Origin: an uncultured Saprospiraceae bacterium
GTDB taxonomy: Bacteria > Bacteroidota > Bacteroidia > Chitinophagales > Saprospiraceae
Direction of reading: 5' to 3'
Assembly (NCBI GenBank): GCA_938016265.1
Contig: CALLWB010000013.1
Span: 62,001-126,000, forward strand
Length of the DNA: 64,000 nt
A program made the translations under genes and the position numbers. This document shows, one piece after another, positions 52,601-61,418 of this stretch (position 1 is the stretch's first letter; each line of letters begins with the position of its first letter). A model generated the notes under the pieces. It had not been told where the DNA came from, did not search any database, and saw only the letters and a list, made by a program, of their open reading frames with translations.

Positions 52601-54427
52601 ACTTTCAATATATTCATCCACCAAGTCTTCGAGGACATCCAGCGGCAGCGCACCATTTGTCAGTATTACATCATGAAATTTACGGATGTCAAATTTGTCG
52701 CCTAGTTTGTTTTTTGCTTTTTCGCGGAGCTCCAGAATTTTTATCATCCCAATTTTGTAGGCGGTGGCCTGCCCAGGCATGACGATGTGTCGTTCTACCA
52801 TTTTTATGCAATCACCTTCTGAATTTGGTGTATTTTCTTTGTAAAATTGAATCCCTTTTTCTCTTGTCCATTTTTTTGTGTGAATTCCAGTATCAACAAC
52901 CAATCTACAGGCTCTCCACAACTCCATTGACAAGCGTCCAAAGTCAGAATAGGGGTCGCTATAAAGCCCCAATTCTTTAGGAATGTATTCTGAATAAAGC
53001 CCCCAACCTTCCACATAGGCTGTGTACCCGCCATATTTTCGGAATTTTGGTACTTCTTTCAATTCCTGAGCGATGGACAGTTGCATATGGTGGCCTGGAA
53101 TGGCTTCGTGATACGCAAGTGCTTCCATCTGGTATTTGGGCATGTCAGCCATGTCATAAGTGTTTGCATAATAAATACCAGGTCGAGAGCCATCAGGGGC
53201 AGGGGAGTTGTAAAAGGCTTTCCCTGCAGACTTCTCCCGGTAGGGTTCTACTTGTTTGACAATGAGTTTAGCCTTTGGTTTGGTAAGGAACAGGTCATCC
53301 AGCTTCGGGCGCATTTCATCAATGATGGACTCGGCTTGTTTCATGTAGGCTTTTTTTCCCTTCTCATTGTTTGCGTAATAAAATTGCTTATCGTCTCGCA
53401 TAAACTTAAAGAAGTCTGGCAAGCTGCCTTTGAAACCTACTTTTTTCATAATGACTTTCATTTCACCATGAATACGATCTATTTCTTCTAATCCAATTTT
53501 ATGTATTTCTTCAGAACTAAGATCTGTAGTAGTTATTTGGTTTAGACGGTGTTTGTAGTAATCTGCACCATTGTTAAATTTCCAAACACCGTCGTCTGTA
53601 CTAGCGCGTTTTTCTTGTTGTTGAAGAAAGGAAATTAGGTTTTCGTAGGCTGGTTTTACATTATCTAACAGTCTTTTTTCGCATCCCTTGAGGAGTGTTT
53701 TCTTTTGATCAGCACTTAGTTTGTCCAGTTTGTTGATTTTCTTTTCGAAATCTGCAAATAGGATGTTCTTTTTAGAACCAGTAGTTATCGGAGCACCTTG
53801 AATGATATTCTTAGAATCATCAATTACTTTAGCAAATACAAATTTAGGTGGGATTACATTATTGGCTTCCCGCGTTTTTAAGCCGTCTACCAACTGGGCG
53901 AAGTGGGTGGTGATTCCTTCCAATCGGCTGAGGTAGGCCTCCGCTTCTTCATAATTGCTGATGGAGTGGTTGTTGCTAAGGAAGGAGGGCACTTTGGAGT
54001 GCGTTCCGAACATTTGATTTACTGGATAGTTGTAATGACGGAACTTATGGCTTGCAATACTGTTTTCTATTTTCTTTTTGTACAACTGATAGCTAAGTCG
54101 GGTCGGGGAGTCCAGTGCTTGAAGTTTTATTGAATCTTCAAGGTTGGCTAGCTTTTTTTTAAAGTAAGCTTGTTCTTTTTTTGCTTGTTCTTCTGAGTTA
54201 TCATACCAAGACCCATAGTTCTTTTTTATACCTAGTTGAGTTTGCCATTCTGGATAAAAATCCAATTCTTCCTCAAAGGCATTATCAAAAAAAGTGTTGG
54301 CTTGCTTGGAGGCTTTCTGGACTTCTTCAGGAGAATAGTCAATTGGTTTTTTTGATTCCAGAGCGCCTCGATCTTTGCAACCTGCAAACATGGAAGCTAC
54401 AATTATTATAAAAATTAGATTTTTCAT
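52598..54427 (-). CDS. DUF885-family lipoprotein, predicted zinc metallopeptidase
   Basis: 609 residues from the ATG at 54427 (MKNLIFIIIVASMFAGC, lipobox Cys17; a longer frame adds seven residues with no gain). The DUF885 hallmark AYHEAIPGHHMQ carries the HExxxGH-type zinc site, with a downstream glutamate in YVEGWGLYSEYIP. These proteins are exported peptidase-like hydrolases of uncertain substrate. A promoter element lies 40 bases before the start. Confidence 0.88.
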   Translation of the reverse strand: MKNLIFIIIVASMFAGCKDRGALESKKPIDYSPEEVQKASKQANTFFDNAFEEELDFYPEWQTQLGIKKNYGSWYDNSEEQAKKEQAYFKKKLANLEDSIKLQALDSPTRLSYQLYKKKIENSIASHKFRHYNYPVNQMFGTHSKVPSFLSNNHSISNYEEAEAYLSRLEGITTHFAQLVDGLKTREANNVIPPKFVFAKVIDDSKNIIQGAPITTGSKKNILFADFEKKINKLDKLSADQKKTLLKGCEKRLLDNVKPAYENLISFLQQQEKRASTDDGVWKFNNGADYYKHRLNQITTTDLSSEEIHKIGLEEIDRIHGEMKVIMKKVGFKGSLPDFFKFMRDDKQFYYANNEKGKKAYMKQAESIIDEMRPKLDDLFLTKPKAKLIVKQVEPYREKSAGKAFYNSPAPDGSRPGIYYANTYDMADMPKYQMEALAYHEAIPGHHMQLSIAQELKEVPKFRKYGGYTAYVEGWGLYSEYIPKELGLYSDPYSDFGRLSMELWRACRLVVDTGIHTKKWTREKGIQFYKENTPNSEGDCIKMVERHIVMPGQATAYKIGMIKILELREKAKNKLGDKFDIRKFHDVILTNGALPLDVLEDLVDEYIES

Positions 54428-54466
54428 GATATCAATATTATCTGCCAAGGAATTTTAACAGATACA

Positions 54467-54474
54467 CAAAAATA
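54467..54474 (-). promoter_or_regulatory. Promoter -7 element of the DUF885 gene
   Basis: The minus strand reads TATTTTTG, exact TAnnTTTG match, 40 bases before the ATG at 54427. Confidence 0.45.
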
Positions 54475-54691
54475 CGAAAACCTAGTATAACAACTAATAT
54501 TAATCTTATCCCCAAAAAATGGAAATTTAAAGAGCGACATTGCTGCGAATTCATTCACCTACAAAACTTTCTGTAATCAGACTTAAGGGTACTCTAATCG
54601 CTCCTAAATGCCAAGTAGATTTTCCCTGGAGAATTTCCAATGCAAAATATATCTCAGTTCAAATTTTAAAATAGGAAACAACAAAAATTAA

Positions 54692-55795
54692 TTAGTCGCA
54701 AGCATTAATTTCTTCGTAAAGGCACGTCTTACAGAAGTAGGTTTTTCCAGTTTCTTTGTATTGCGATTGGATGTACTGGTATTGTTCAAAAGCCTGCTCT
54801 TGCTGATGAAGCGGAGTAGCCGACATAAAACCAGTAACAAACAACAAAGACGAAATACCAATCATCAAAGGGAAAATATTTTTGATTTTTGAAGGGGTAG
54901 GGTCTAGCAATTCTTTTATTCTTAGTGTGAGGGAGCTGTCTCCAAATTGTGTGACTAGCCCAAATTGCTGGTGTTCTTTCAGCTTAATAAGCATGGATGC
55001 GTAGTTCAGCCGATCCCCAATTTTATCTACCGCAAATTGATCCGCCAAAAACTCATTCAACAAGGACATTTCCTTTTTAAGTTTGTAGTACACCGGATTG
55101 AGCAACCACAATACTTGAAGGATATTCACCCCAATCAATTCCCAGGTATCCTTATTTCTAAGGTGTGCAATTTCATGCATCAGAATAGCCTGTTGTTCTT
55201 TTTCAGAAAGTAATCTTAGGTTAGGTTTCCAAACGATATACTTCCTAAACAAACGAAAAGAGGCAGCCATCAATTCACCATCGTAATGAAGAATATGATA
55301 AGTTGTTCCTTCGATGTCTCTTTCTTCTATCCTGGATTTTTTTACAATTTTCAACAGATAAACGATCCGACTGATCAGCAACAAAAATATACTGCAGGCG
55401 GTAAGTACAAAAAACCATTTCACAACACCTATTACTGGTATAATAGAATTAAAAAAGTAGTCTTCCTTGTATAGTATAAGATTGTTTTGTTCCAAGTCCT
55501 GGCAATTGCAGAACTCCTTTTCATTGACAGCCAAATTATAGCAAGTAGCCAACTCTTGATTTAGTCGCCACGAATCGTCATGAAGAAACGGATTTATCGA
55601 ATGAGCTGCATGTTCAAATTGAAAGTCCGGTAAGGTGATAATAATCAGCAATGGCAGGATTAAACTCATACCAATTAAACTATGCAGATAGATCTTACGA
55701 TCTCTCGGGCTAAATACCTTTTTAAGGTAAGCAGTATAAATAGAGAATCCCGCGAGGGATAGCAAACTACTCAATATTATAAAAATTAATATCAT
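54692..55795 (-). CDS. M56-family (BlaR1/MecR1-like) membrane metallopeptidase
   Basis: 367 residues with three or four transmembrane helices (about 1-20, 38-55, 118-150, 300-320) and the zinc motif HEIAHLRN (His207, Glu208, His211). This is the BlaR1-type sensor protease core, without the usual extracellular penicillin-binding domain; the short tail has a CxxC-type cysteine set (FCKTCLYEEINAC). It should sense an envelope signal and trigger cleavage of its partner repressor, encoded nine bases upstream. Confidence 0.88.
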   Translation of the reverse strand: MILIFIILSSLLSLAGFSIYTAYLKKVFSPRDRKIYLHSLIGMSLILPLLIIITLPDFQFEHAAHSINPFLHDDSWRLNQELATCYNLAVNEKEFCNCQDLEQNNLILYKEDYFFNSIIPVIGVVKWFFVLTACSIFLLLISRIVYLLKIVKKSRIEERDIEGTTYHILHYDGELMAASFRLFRKYIVWKPNLRLLSEKEQQAILMHEIAHLRNKDTWELIGVNILQVLWLLNPVYYKLKKEMSLLNEFLADQFAVDKIGDRLNYASMLIKLKEHQQFGLVTQFGDSSLTLRIKELLDPTPSKIKNIFPLMIGISSLLFVTGFMSATPLHQQEQAFEQYQYIQSQYKETGKTYFCKTCLYEEINACD

Positions 55796-55804
55796 TCTAA
55801 ATTT

Positions 55805-56176
55805 TTACTTTTTTGAAGCTATTAATTGTTTTAATTGATCTAGTTCTTTCTTGGAAATGTTGTCACTATCCACCAAAGCAGACATGAGCGAACTCATGGA
55901 GCCTTCAAATACATTTTCTAGCGCATTCTTTAGGAATTTTCCTTGATAGTCTTCCTGGCTGATAGCAGGATAGTACTCATGCGTCCTCCCAAAGGCATTG
56001 TATTTTACAAATTCTTTTTCCGTTAGGATTCTTAAAATGGTGGAAACCGTATTGTAGGCTGGAGATGGTTGTTCGTCCCATTTTTCCAGAACATCTTTGA
56101 CAAAACCTTTTTCAATGGTCCACAAGATGTTCATCACTTTAAGTTCCAGAGGAGTAAGGATTTTTGAATTAGACAT
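55805..56176 (-). CDS. BlaI/MecI/CopY-family repressor
   Basis: 123 residues with a winged-helix N-terminal domain: LTPLELKVMNILWTIEKGFVKDVLE, then PAYNTVSTILRILTEKEFV, the DNA-recognition helix typical of BlaI. The C-terminal part (residues about 75-123) is for dimerisation and holds the site cut by the M56 partner. First gene of the two-gene set; likely represses its own operon. Confidence 0.92.
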   Translation of the reverse strand: MSNSKILTPLELKVMNILWTIEKGFVKDVLEKWDEQPSPAYNTVSTILRILTEKEFVKYNAFGRTHEYYPAISQEDYQGKFLKNALENVFEGSMSSLMSALVDSDNISKKELDQLKQLIASKK

Positions 56177-56222
56177 GCGAATAAGTCTGTTTTATGATAT
56201 AATTGCCTTGCAGCTTTAGATG

Positions 56223-56233
56223 TGTAAAGTACA
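56223..56233. promoter_or_regulatory. Possible BlaI operator
   Basis: TGTAAAGTACA, an inverted TGTA/TACA pair around AAG, 47 bases before the BlaI start. BlaI/MecI operators elsewhere contain TACA/TGTA dyads, so this is a candidate only. Confidence 0.3.
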
Positions 56234-56305
56234 ATAAATAAATGACAACTAAAAGACTAGTTGAAAGTTTTAACTAAAATTTAAGTTCTATACAGGAAAT
56301 TTGAT

Positions 56306-56719
56306 CTACTTACCTTCTTCATTCATGCTAACCACATCGCCCGATATGGTCAATATCTCCGGTTTTCTTTGATCTTTTAAGTATACTTTGATCTTTTTCT
56401 CGAAGACTCCAACAGTTTTAGCAGTGAATGTGATTTTTATAACCTCCTCAAATCCAGCAGGGATTGGATCATAAGTCCAATCGGGAGCAGTACACCCACA
56501 CGTTGTCCTTACGTTGTCGATAAACATGGGCTCCTCTTTTAGATTGGTAAACTTAAATAAAAAGGAGACTGGTTGGTCATTGATTTCTCCAAAATTGTGC
56601 TCTGTTGTTTCCCAGGACACATTTATTATCGGAGATACATTGTCTTTTTCCTTTTGAGCGTCTATCGAGCCAATATTAATTAGAAGTATTCCTAAGAAGA
56701 AAATTATTGATAAGCGCAT
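56306..56719 (-). CDS. DUF1573-family exported protein
   Basis: 137 residues with a signal peptide (cleavage near GSIDAQ). The DUF1573 signature is present: HNFGEINDQPVSFLFKFTNL, then VRTTCGCTAPDW and IPAGFEEVIKITF, an Ig-like strand pattern related to ASPM/SPD-2/Hydin domains. Found in exported Bacteroidota proteins; function unknown. Monocistronic, divergent from the large gene at 57235. Confidence 0.87.
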   Translation of the reverse strand: MRLSIIFFLGILLINIGSIDAQKEKDNVSPIINVSWETTEHNFGEINDQPVSFLFKFTNLKEEPMFIDNVRTTCGCTAPDWTYDPIPAGFEEVIKITFTAKTVGVFEKKIKVYLKDQRKPEILTISGDVVSMNEEGK

Positions 56720-57234
56720 ATGATTACCGTTGATTATTTATCTAATACTATCTGTTCTCCAAAAAGCATGCTAAAAAGAAAAAGTTATCACAATTGGAAT
56801 AAATTTTCTAGATAAAGCACAAATTTAGTTGATTAAGAGAAAAATACACAAAATGAATTCAAATTTCGGATACTTCACTCTGATTAACCTATTCGTTGCT
56901 TGTTCTTTTATTTTTTCAAACAAATTATTTTGAATTAAAGCACAATATATCAATGATTTAAGTAGGAAGGCTTGAATGTTTTGTTATTTTATTTTAATAA
57001 ATATAAATGGTTTCTACTGCTTTAAAATACACATTCGAAAACTACACCTAACCTTCAATGATGTAAAGTTTTAAATATAGAGATTACTTATTTTTGTGTG
57101 TGAATTACAAACAAAATCTAACCGAGTTTCCATTGCAAATTGTAATTTATTATCGTTATTAAGACAAAAATCGTATTCAAAATTTGACTTTTTGTTTTTA
57201 TTAACGTCTAAAAACCAAAATAAAAGCTAAGCCT
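56720..57234. other. Long AT-rich intergenic region between divergent genes
   Basis: About 515 bases. The only feature is TATTTTTG at 57089-57096 on the plus strand, an exact promoter -7 match some 140 bases before the ATG at 57235, implying a long leader. No RNA gene, hairpin or ORF was recognised. Confidence 0.5.
57089..57096 (+). promoter_or_regulatory. Possible promoter -7 element of the Gly-rich T9SS gene
   Basis: TATTTTTG, exact TAnnTTTG match, about 140 bases before the ATG at 57235. Confidence 0.35.
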
Positions 57235-59136
57235 ATGAAGCGGAATTCTATTCTGAAAGGGATAATTCTATCCTATTTGTTGATTTTTTGTCAGCAAGCA
57301 CATTCACAAACATCATTAACAGGAAACCAAACTTACACACAAACAGCAGCTACTGCATTTGATGCAGCCGCAGCTTCTATAGATGTAAGTAGTACTGCCG
57401 GACTGGCTATTTTGGATGAAATCCTGGTTATTCAAATGAAAGGAGCCGTTATCGACATTACCAATACAGTCAATTTTGGGCATGTTGATAACTACAATGG
57501 CGCAGGAGCTTTCGAATTGGCAACTATTTGTGCTATCGATGGCAATACCATCACACTAGACAAGTTTTTGTTGAACACCTATGATCCAGCAGGCATTGTA
57601 CAAGTAATCAAAGTACCAGTTTATGGCGACGTATCTGTAGATGGTCTACTAACAGCGCCAGCATGGAATGGATCAAATGGTGGTGTTCTATTAATGAAAG
57701 CCGACCTAATAACCTTAAACAATGACATCGATATGTCTGGCAAAGGTTTCCGTGGCGGCCAATTTCAAAATTCTAACCTGAATTGCAATTTTCTTACTGT
57801 TAGAGCAGACTATTTTTACGCAAGCGCAGATGATGCTGGTGAAAAAGGAGAAGGAATCGCAGCTCACAATCCTGCCTACAAATATGGAAAAGGCGCGCTG
57901 GCCTCCGGTGGAGGTGGTGGAAATGATCACAATGCTGGCGGAGCTGGAGGAGCAAACATCAGCGGAGGCGGAATCGGCGGAAACAACGGAGAAACGGGAT
58001 TCTTTAATTGCAAAGGAGTGCATGGAGGTGTTGGAGGATTACTTCAAGGTTCAAACAACCGTATTTTTCTTGGTGGCGGCGGTGGTGCTGGACACGGTAA
58101 CAATAATTTAGGTGCTGATGGCGCCAATGGTGGAGGTATCGTAATATTAATAAGTGGAGCGATTGTCGGAAATGGAAACTCAATCAATGTAAATGGAGCT
58201 AATGCGCTGCAAACACCTGGTGGTGACGGCGGAGGCGGAGGCGGAGCTGGTGGGTCTGTTTTCATCGAATGCAAAACATTTAATACTGCAATAAACGTAG
58301 AGGCGACTGGAGGAGATGGTTCAGATGTATATGATGCCAGTGGTCCTAGATGCTGGGGCCCAGGAGGTGGAGGAGCAGGAGGCCATATTAAACTAAGCGG
58401 TACGATGCCGGGAGTTATGTCTACTAGCAAAAATGGTGGTACTCCGGGCATAAATGTGCACACAAAAAGTACTTGTACCGGTTCTACTTCTGGAGCTACT
58501 TCTGGATTTCTTGGGCAGGAGCTTACGAATGTAGGCTTAGTGCCCACAGGAAACATCGACTATACAGGATGCAGTGTTACGCTGCCGGTTGAACTTATCT
58601 CCTTCTCCACAACAAAAGTTGAAAAAACTGTAATGGTAGAATGGATAACGGCTGCAGAAGTAAACACTGACTTTTTCGTCCTTGAAAGAAGTAAAAACGG
58701 GTTAGATTTTGAGGAAGTTCATACCACAGAAGCCATAGGAGAGGGGAGCGGGCGATTCTATTATGAATACCTCGACCTAAACCCATGGGCAGGACGCTCG
58801 TACTACCGACTCAAACAGGTAGACCTCAACGAAGATTTTGTCTATTCTGAAATAAGAATGGTCAGTATAAACGATGACATTACAATACATGCGGTGTATC
58901 CCAACCCAGTAAAATCAAATGTTGTTGTAACCATGGAAATTGGTTCTGTAAGAGATGCTGAGGCAACAATCTATCTATTCGATATGTTTGGTAGACTTGC
59001 TCTGGAGCAACCTATTTTTCTTGGCGAAGGCTTTAACACTATTTCTTTGAAGACTATTGATCTAGTGCCAGGTAGCTATTTGCTTAAAATGGAAAATGGC
59101 GAAAATTCTATTGTAGAAAAATTGACCGTTTACTAG
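57235..59136 (+). CDS. Gly-rich T9SS-exported surface protein
   Basis: 633 residues with a signal peptide (cleavage near CQQAHSQ). Residues about 25-140 are a beta-rich domain found ahead of Gly-rich regions in surface proteins (DEILVIQMKGAVID). Residues about 220-385 are very rich in Gly and Asn (SGGGGGNDHNAGGAGGAN, LGGGGGAGHGNNNLGADG). Residues about 450-555 look like a fibronectin-type segment (PVELISFSTTKVEKTVMVEW..VNTDFFVLERS), which commonly precedes the final type A sorting domain (YPNPVKSNVVVTM, IVEKLTVY). A structural coat or matrix protein is inferred. Confidence 0.88.
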   Translation: MKRNSILKGIILSYLLIFCQQAHSQTSLTGNQTYTQTAATAFDAAAASIDVSSTAGLAILDEILVIQMKGAVIDITNTVNFGHVDNYNGAGAFELATICAIDGNTITLDKFLLNTYDPAGIVQVIKVPVYGDVSVDGLLTAPAWNGSNGGVLLMKADLITLNNDIDMSGKGFRGGQFQNSNLNCNFLTVRADYFYASADDAGEKGEGIAAHNPAYKYGKGALASGGGGGNDHNAGGAGGANISGGGIGGNNGETGFFNCKGVHGGVGGLLQGSNNRIFLGGGGGAGHGNNNLGADGANGGGIVILISGAIVGNGNSINVNGANALQTPGGDGGGGGGAGGSVFIECKTFNTAINVEATGGDGSDVYDASGPRCWGPGGGGAGGHIKLSGTMPGVMSTSKNGGTPGINVHTKSTCTGSTSGATSGFLGQELTNVGLVPTGNIDYTGCSVTLPVELISFSTTKVEKTVMVEWITAAEVNTDFFVLERSKNGLDFEEVHTTEAIGEGSGRFYYEYLDLNPWAGRSYYRLKQVDLNEDFVYSEIRMVSINDDITIHAVYPNPVKSNVVVTMEIGSVRDAEATIYLFDMFGRLALEQPIFLGEGFNTISLKTIDLVPGSYLLKMENGENSIVEKLTVY

Positions 59137-59158
59137 AAATGGATAAGTTTTTAATTTG

Positions 59159-59198
59159 AAAAATCCACCTGCTTCACTAACGAGGCAGGTGGATTTTT
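59159..59198 (+). terminator. Rho-independent terminator after the Gly-rich gene
   Basis: AAAAATCCACCTGC (59159-59172) pairs perfectly with GCAGGTGGATTTTT (59185-59198), 12-base loop. Confidence 0.85.
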
Positions 59199-59272
59199 AT
59201 TTGCAGCTATTACACCGATAGTGTTGCATTTGTAATGCACAATATTCGTTAATAACATCATGAATTAGACAG

Positions 59273-59280
59273 TATATTTG
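59273..59280 (+). promoter_or_regulatory. Promoter -7 element upstream of the NRDE operon
   Basis: TATATTTG, exact TAnnTTTG match. Initiation near 59287 would give a leader of about 230 bases before the NRDE start, holding the small ORF at 59356. Confidence 0.45.
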
Positions 59281-59355
59281 CGTTGCGTTTCCAAAATTTA
59301 CCTTTATTATTCCAAAAAATTAATAACTTACATTGAACTTTTGTGGACTACATCT

Positions 59356-59526
59356 ATGAGCTTACAACACACTACCACTGCAATACAGTATCCTATGTCT
59401 AGCTTTTCTGAAGACTTTGATTGTACTAATCCTTTAATTATTGTAGGACGGAGTTCTGTTGGTCAGCACATTGAACGTTTTCACGATCTTTTTAGTCTTG
59501 AATATTGGAAAGTATGTGTACAGTAA
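59356..59526 (+). CDS. Candidate small ORF overlapping the NRDE start
   Basis: 56 residues from ATG 59356, with an orderly composition in its second half (CTNPLIIVGRSSVGQ, ERFHDLFSLEYWKVCVQ). It ends 13 bases inside the NRDE gene in another frame, so its translation could affect that of the NRDE gene. No family recognised; it may simply be leader sequence that happens to be open. The longer frame from a TTG at 59278 would start within the promoter element. Confidence 0.3.
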   Translation: MSLQHTTTAIQYPMSSFSEDFDCTNPLIIVGRSSVGQHIERFHDLFSLEYWKVCVQ

Positions 59527-60251
59527 CCTATCTCCCAAAAGACAACAACCAGTTCATCTTAACTTCCAACAGAGATGAAGGAGTAGCTAGGGCGCGAGCT
59601 CAATTTCCTAAAATAATAAACTTACAAGGAACAGATGTCCTTTTTCCTAAGGATATTGCGGGGGGATCATGGATTGGAATAACAGAAAATCAACGAGCTG
59701 TCTGCTTGTTAAACGGAGCATTCAAATTACATAAAAGAGAATTACCTTATCGAAAAAGTAGAGGGATAATTGTTTTGGATGCACTGACAGCTGTAGATGA
59801 AAAAAAATTTATTAACCACTACGATCTTCATAGGATTGAACCATTTACGCTGTTGGTTTTAGATTGGCGGGAGCAGCTAACACTAATAGAATTGAGGTGG
59901 GATGGAGAAAATCGGCATGTTAAATCCTTAGATACTGAAAAACCGCATATTTGGTCGTCTTCGACCCTATATAATGACCAAATGCAACGATTGAGGGCAT
60001 CCTGGTTTAATAAATGGCAAATGGACAATGAATTTAGTGTAACAGCTATCCGAGCTTTTCATAAAAATACAGGAGACGGAGACCCAATTACAAACCTCAT
60101 AACCGAACGAGGGTTTCTAAAAACAGTCAGCATTACCACGATGAAAAATACCGAAAGTCCGTCCTCCATGATCTATGAAGACCTGACCCTGAACAAAACA
60201 GAAATTTCAACGATTCAACAGAAATCAACAAAACAGCCAAAATTGAAGTAA
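59514..60251 (+). CDS. NRDE-family (TANGO2-like) protein
   Basis: 245 residues. The start at 59514 gives MCTVTYLP, with the Cys directly after Met as expected for an N-terminal-nucleophile (Ntn) fold; a TTG three codons upstream is rejected. The NRDE motif is seen in ILTSNRDEGVARA, followed by GTDVLFPKDIAGGSWIGIT, the conserved segment of TANGO2-like proteins. The eukaryotic relative is linked to haem or lipid handling; the bacterial role is unknown. The stop overlaps the start of the next gene by one base (TAATG). Confidence 0.88.
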   Translation: MCTVTYLPKDNNQFILTSNRDEGVARARAQFPKIINLQGTDVLFPKDIAGGSWIGITENQRAVCLLNGAFKLHKRELPYRKSRGIIVLDALTAVDEKKFINHYDLHRIEPFTLLVLDWREQLTLIELRWDGENRHVKSLDTEKPHIWSSSTLYNDQMQRLRASWFNKWQMDNEFSVTAIRAFHKNTGDGDPITNLITERGFLKTVSITTMKNTESPSSMIYEDLTLNKTEISTIQQKSTKQPKLK

Positions 60252-61327
60252 TGCGAGGGAATAAAGCTACCGGAATGATTGCTGTTTTGTCTTGGCCCGA
60301 CACCTATGTATCAGGCACAGGCGCAATATATGAACCAATTTTCAAAAAAATAGGACTGGCAAAAAGTGGTAAATATAAGGCTGGTCATTCTGCATTAGTG
60401 CTAATAAACAGAGCATCAGGTTTAATAGAGTTTTTTGATTTTGGAAGGTATATCACACCAAAAGGGAAGGGGAGGGTGAGAGGGCCACTTACCGATCCGG
60501 AGATGCGCGTTCCAATAAAAGCAAGATTTGATACCAACGCCAATCTGATCAATCCAAACGAAATTCTCCATTGGCTTGCAGAGAACGGTCAAGTAACACA
60601 CGGAGCCGGCAGATTGGTCGCCTCCTTCTGTGGTCAGATTGACTATAATAAAGCAAGAGCGTTTATTCTATTGCAACAAGGACGTGGCAGTATTCAATAC
60701 GGTCCTTTTTACCCAATTGCTACCAATTGTTCAAGATTTGTAGCAGATGTTTTGAAAAATGGAGCAAGCGAAAGATGGCTTCGAGTTAAGAATACTTATC
60801 GAATCACAGGCACACCATCTCCATTAGGAAACGTGCTAAACAGTACAACAGATAAAAAAATATATCGCGTGATGGACGGAAGAATTGACTATCTACCAGC
60901 CAAACGTGTTACTTTTCTAAGGGATATCTTAGGCGGATTTATCGAGAAAGCGCCTCACTTATTGGGTGATCCAGTTTCTGAACTAGGAACAGTTCTAGAA
61001 CCAGAACGACATCCAATATTAAATAATACAGCTACCTGGCTTGGAGGAGTTGGTGCTGGTGCTTGGTTTCAGCACTGCCGAGCCGATCATTTAGACAATT
61101 GTCAGTTTGTTTTTCAGCGGGTGGCTGCAAACGGAAATATTGACTTTACTCGTATCTATGAGTCTTCTTTTGCGGGATTCGATTCAAATGCACCATTTGA
61201 ATTCATATATGATTCGAATGCGCTTTATTGTACGATCCTCCAAAAAGGCAAAATATGCAAATTCGATTTTGTTGAAGAAATTGTTTTATCAAGTCAATCT
61301 TCCCTTTCAGTAAGCTATTCTTTCTAA
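60251..61327 (+). CDS. DUF6695-like protein with permuted NlpC/P60-type Cys/His pair
   Basis: 358 residues. The sequence resembles, from memory, the DUF6695 family of Bacteroidota (MIAVLSWPDTYVSGTGAIYEP, KAGHSALVLINRASG, FDFGRYITPKGKGRVRGP). A His in KAGHSAL (about residue 46) comes before a Cys in ATNCSRFVADVL (about 160), the reverse of the usual NlpC/P60 order, as in circularly permuted papain-like enzymes such as YiiX. A cysteine hydrolase or acyltransferase is therefore possible. No signal peptide. It is coupled to the NRDE gene by a one-base overlap. Confidence 0.72.
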   Translation: MRGNKATGMIAVLSWPDTYVSGTGAIYEPIFKKIGLAKSGKYKAGHSALVLINRASGLIEFFDFGRYITPKGKGRVRGPLTDPEMRVPIKARFDTNANLINPNEILHWLAENGQVTHGAGRLVASFCGQIDYNKARAFILLQQGRGSIQYGPFYPIATNCSRFVADVLKNGASERWLRVKNTYRITGTPSPLGNVLNSTTDKKIYRVMDGRIDYLPAKRVTFLRDILGGFIEKAPHLLGDPVSELGTVLEPERHPILNNTATWLGGVGAGAWFQHCRADHLDNCQFVFQRVAANGNIDFTRIYESSFAGFDSNAPFEFIYDSNALYCTILQKGKICKFDFVEEIVLSSQSSLSVSYSF

Positions 61328-61396
61328 TAATATTAACTTTTTACTTAAAATCAAGTTAATTACCAGCCGCAAAATAGGAGGAGCTCAAAAAAATAT

Positions 61397-61404
61397 TATT
61401 TTTG
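61397..61404 (+). promoter_or_regulatory. Promoter -7 element of lspA
   Basis: TATTTTTG, exact TAnnTTTG match, 15 bases before the ATG at 61419; lspA thus has its own promoter. Confidence 0.5.
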
Positions 61405-61418
61405 CATCAAATAATTCT

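Noticed and set aside
58044-58556. A 170-codon proline-rich frame on the minus strand
   Set aside because: It is the mirror of the Gly-rich repeat of the T9SS gene at 57235 (GGN codons read as NCC); no start context or family.
59278-59355. TTG start extending the small ORF before the NRDE gene
   Set aside because: The TTG is within the promoter element at 59273-59280, so it would not be transcribed.
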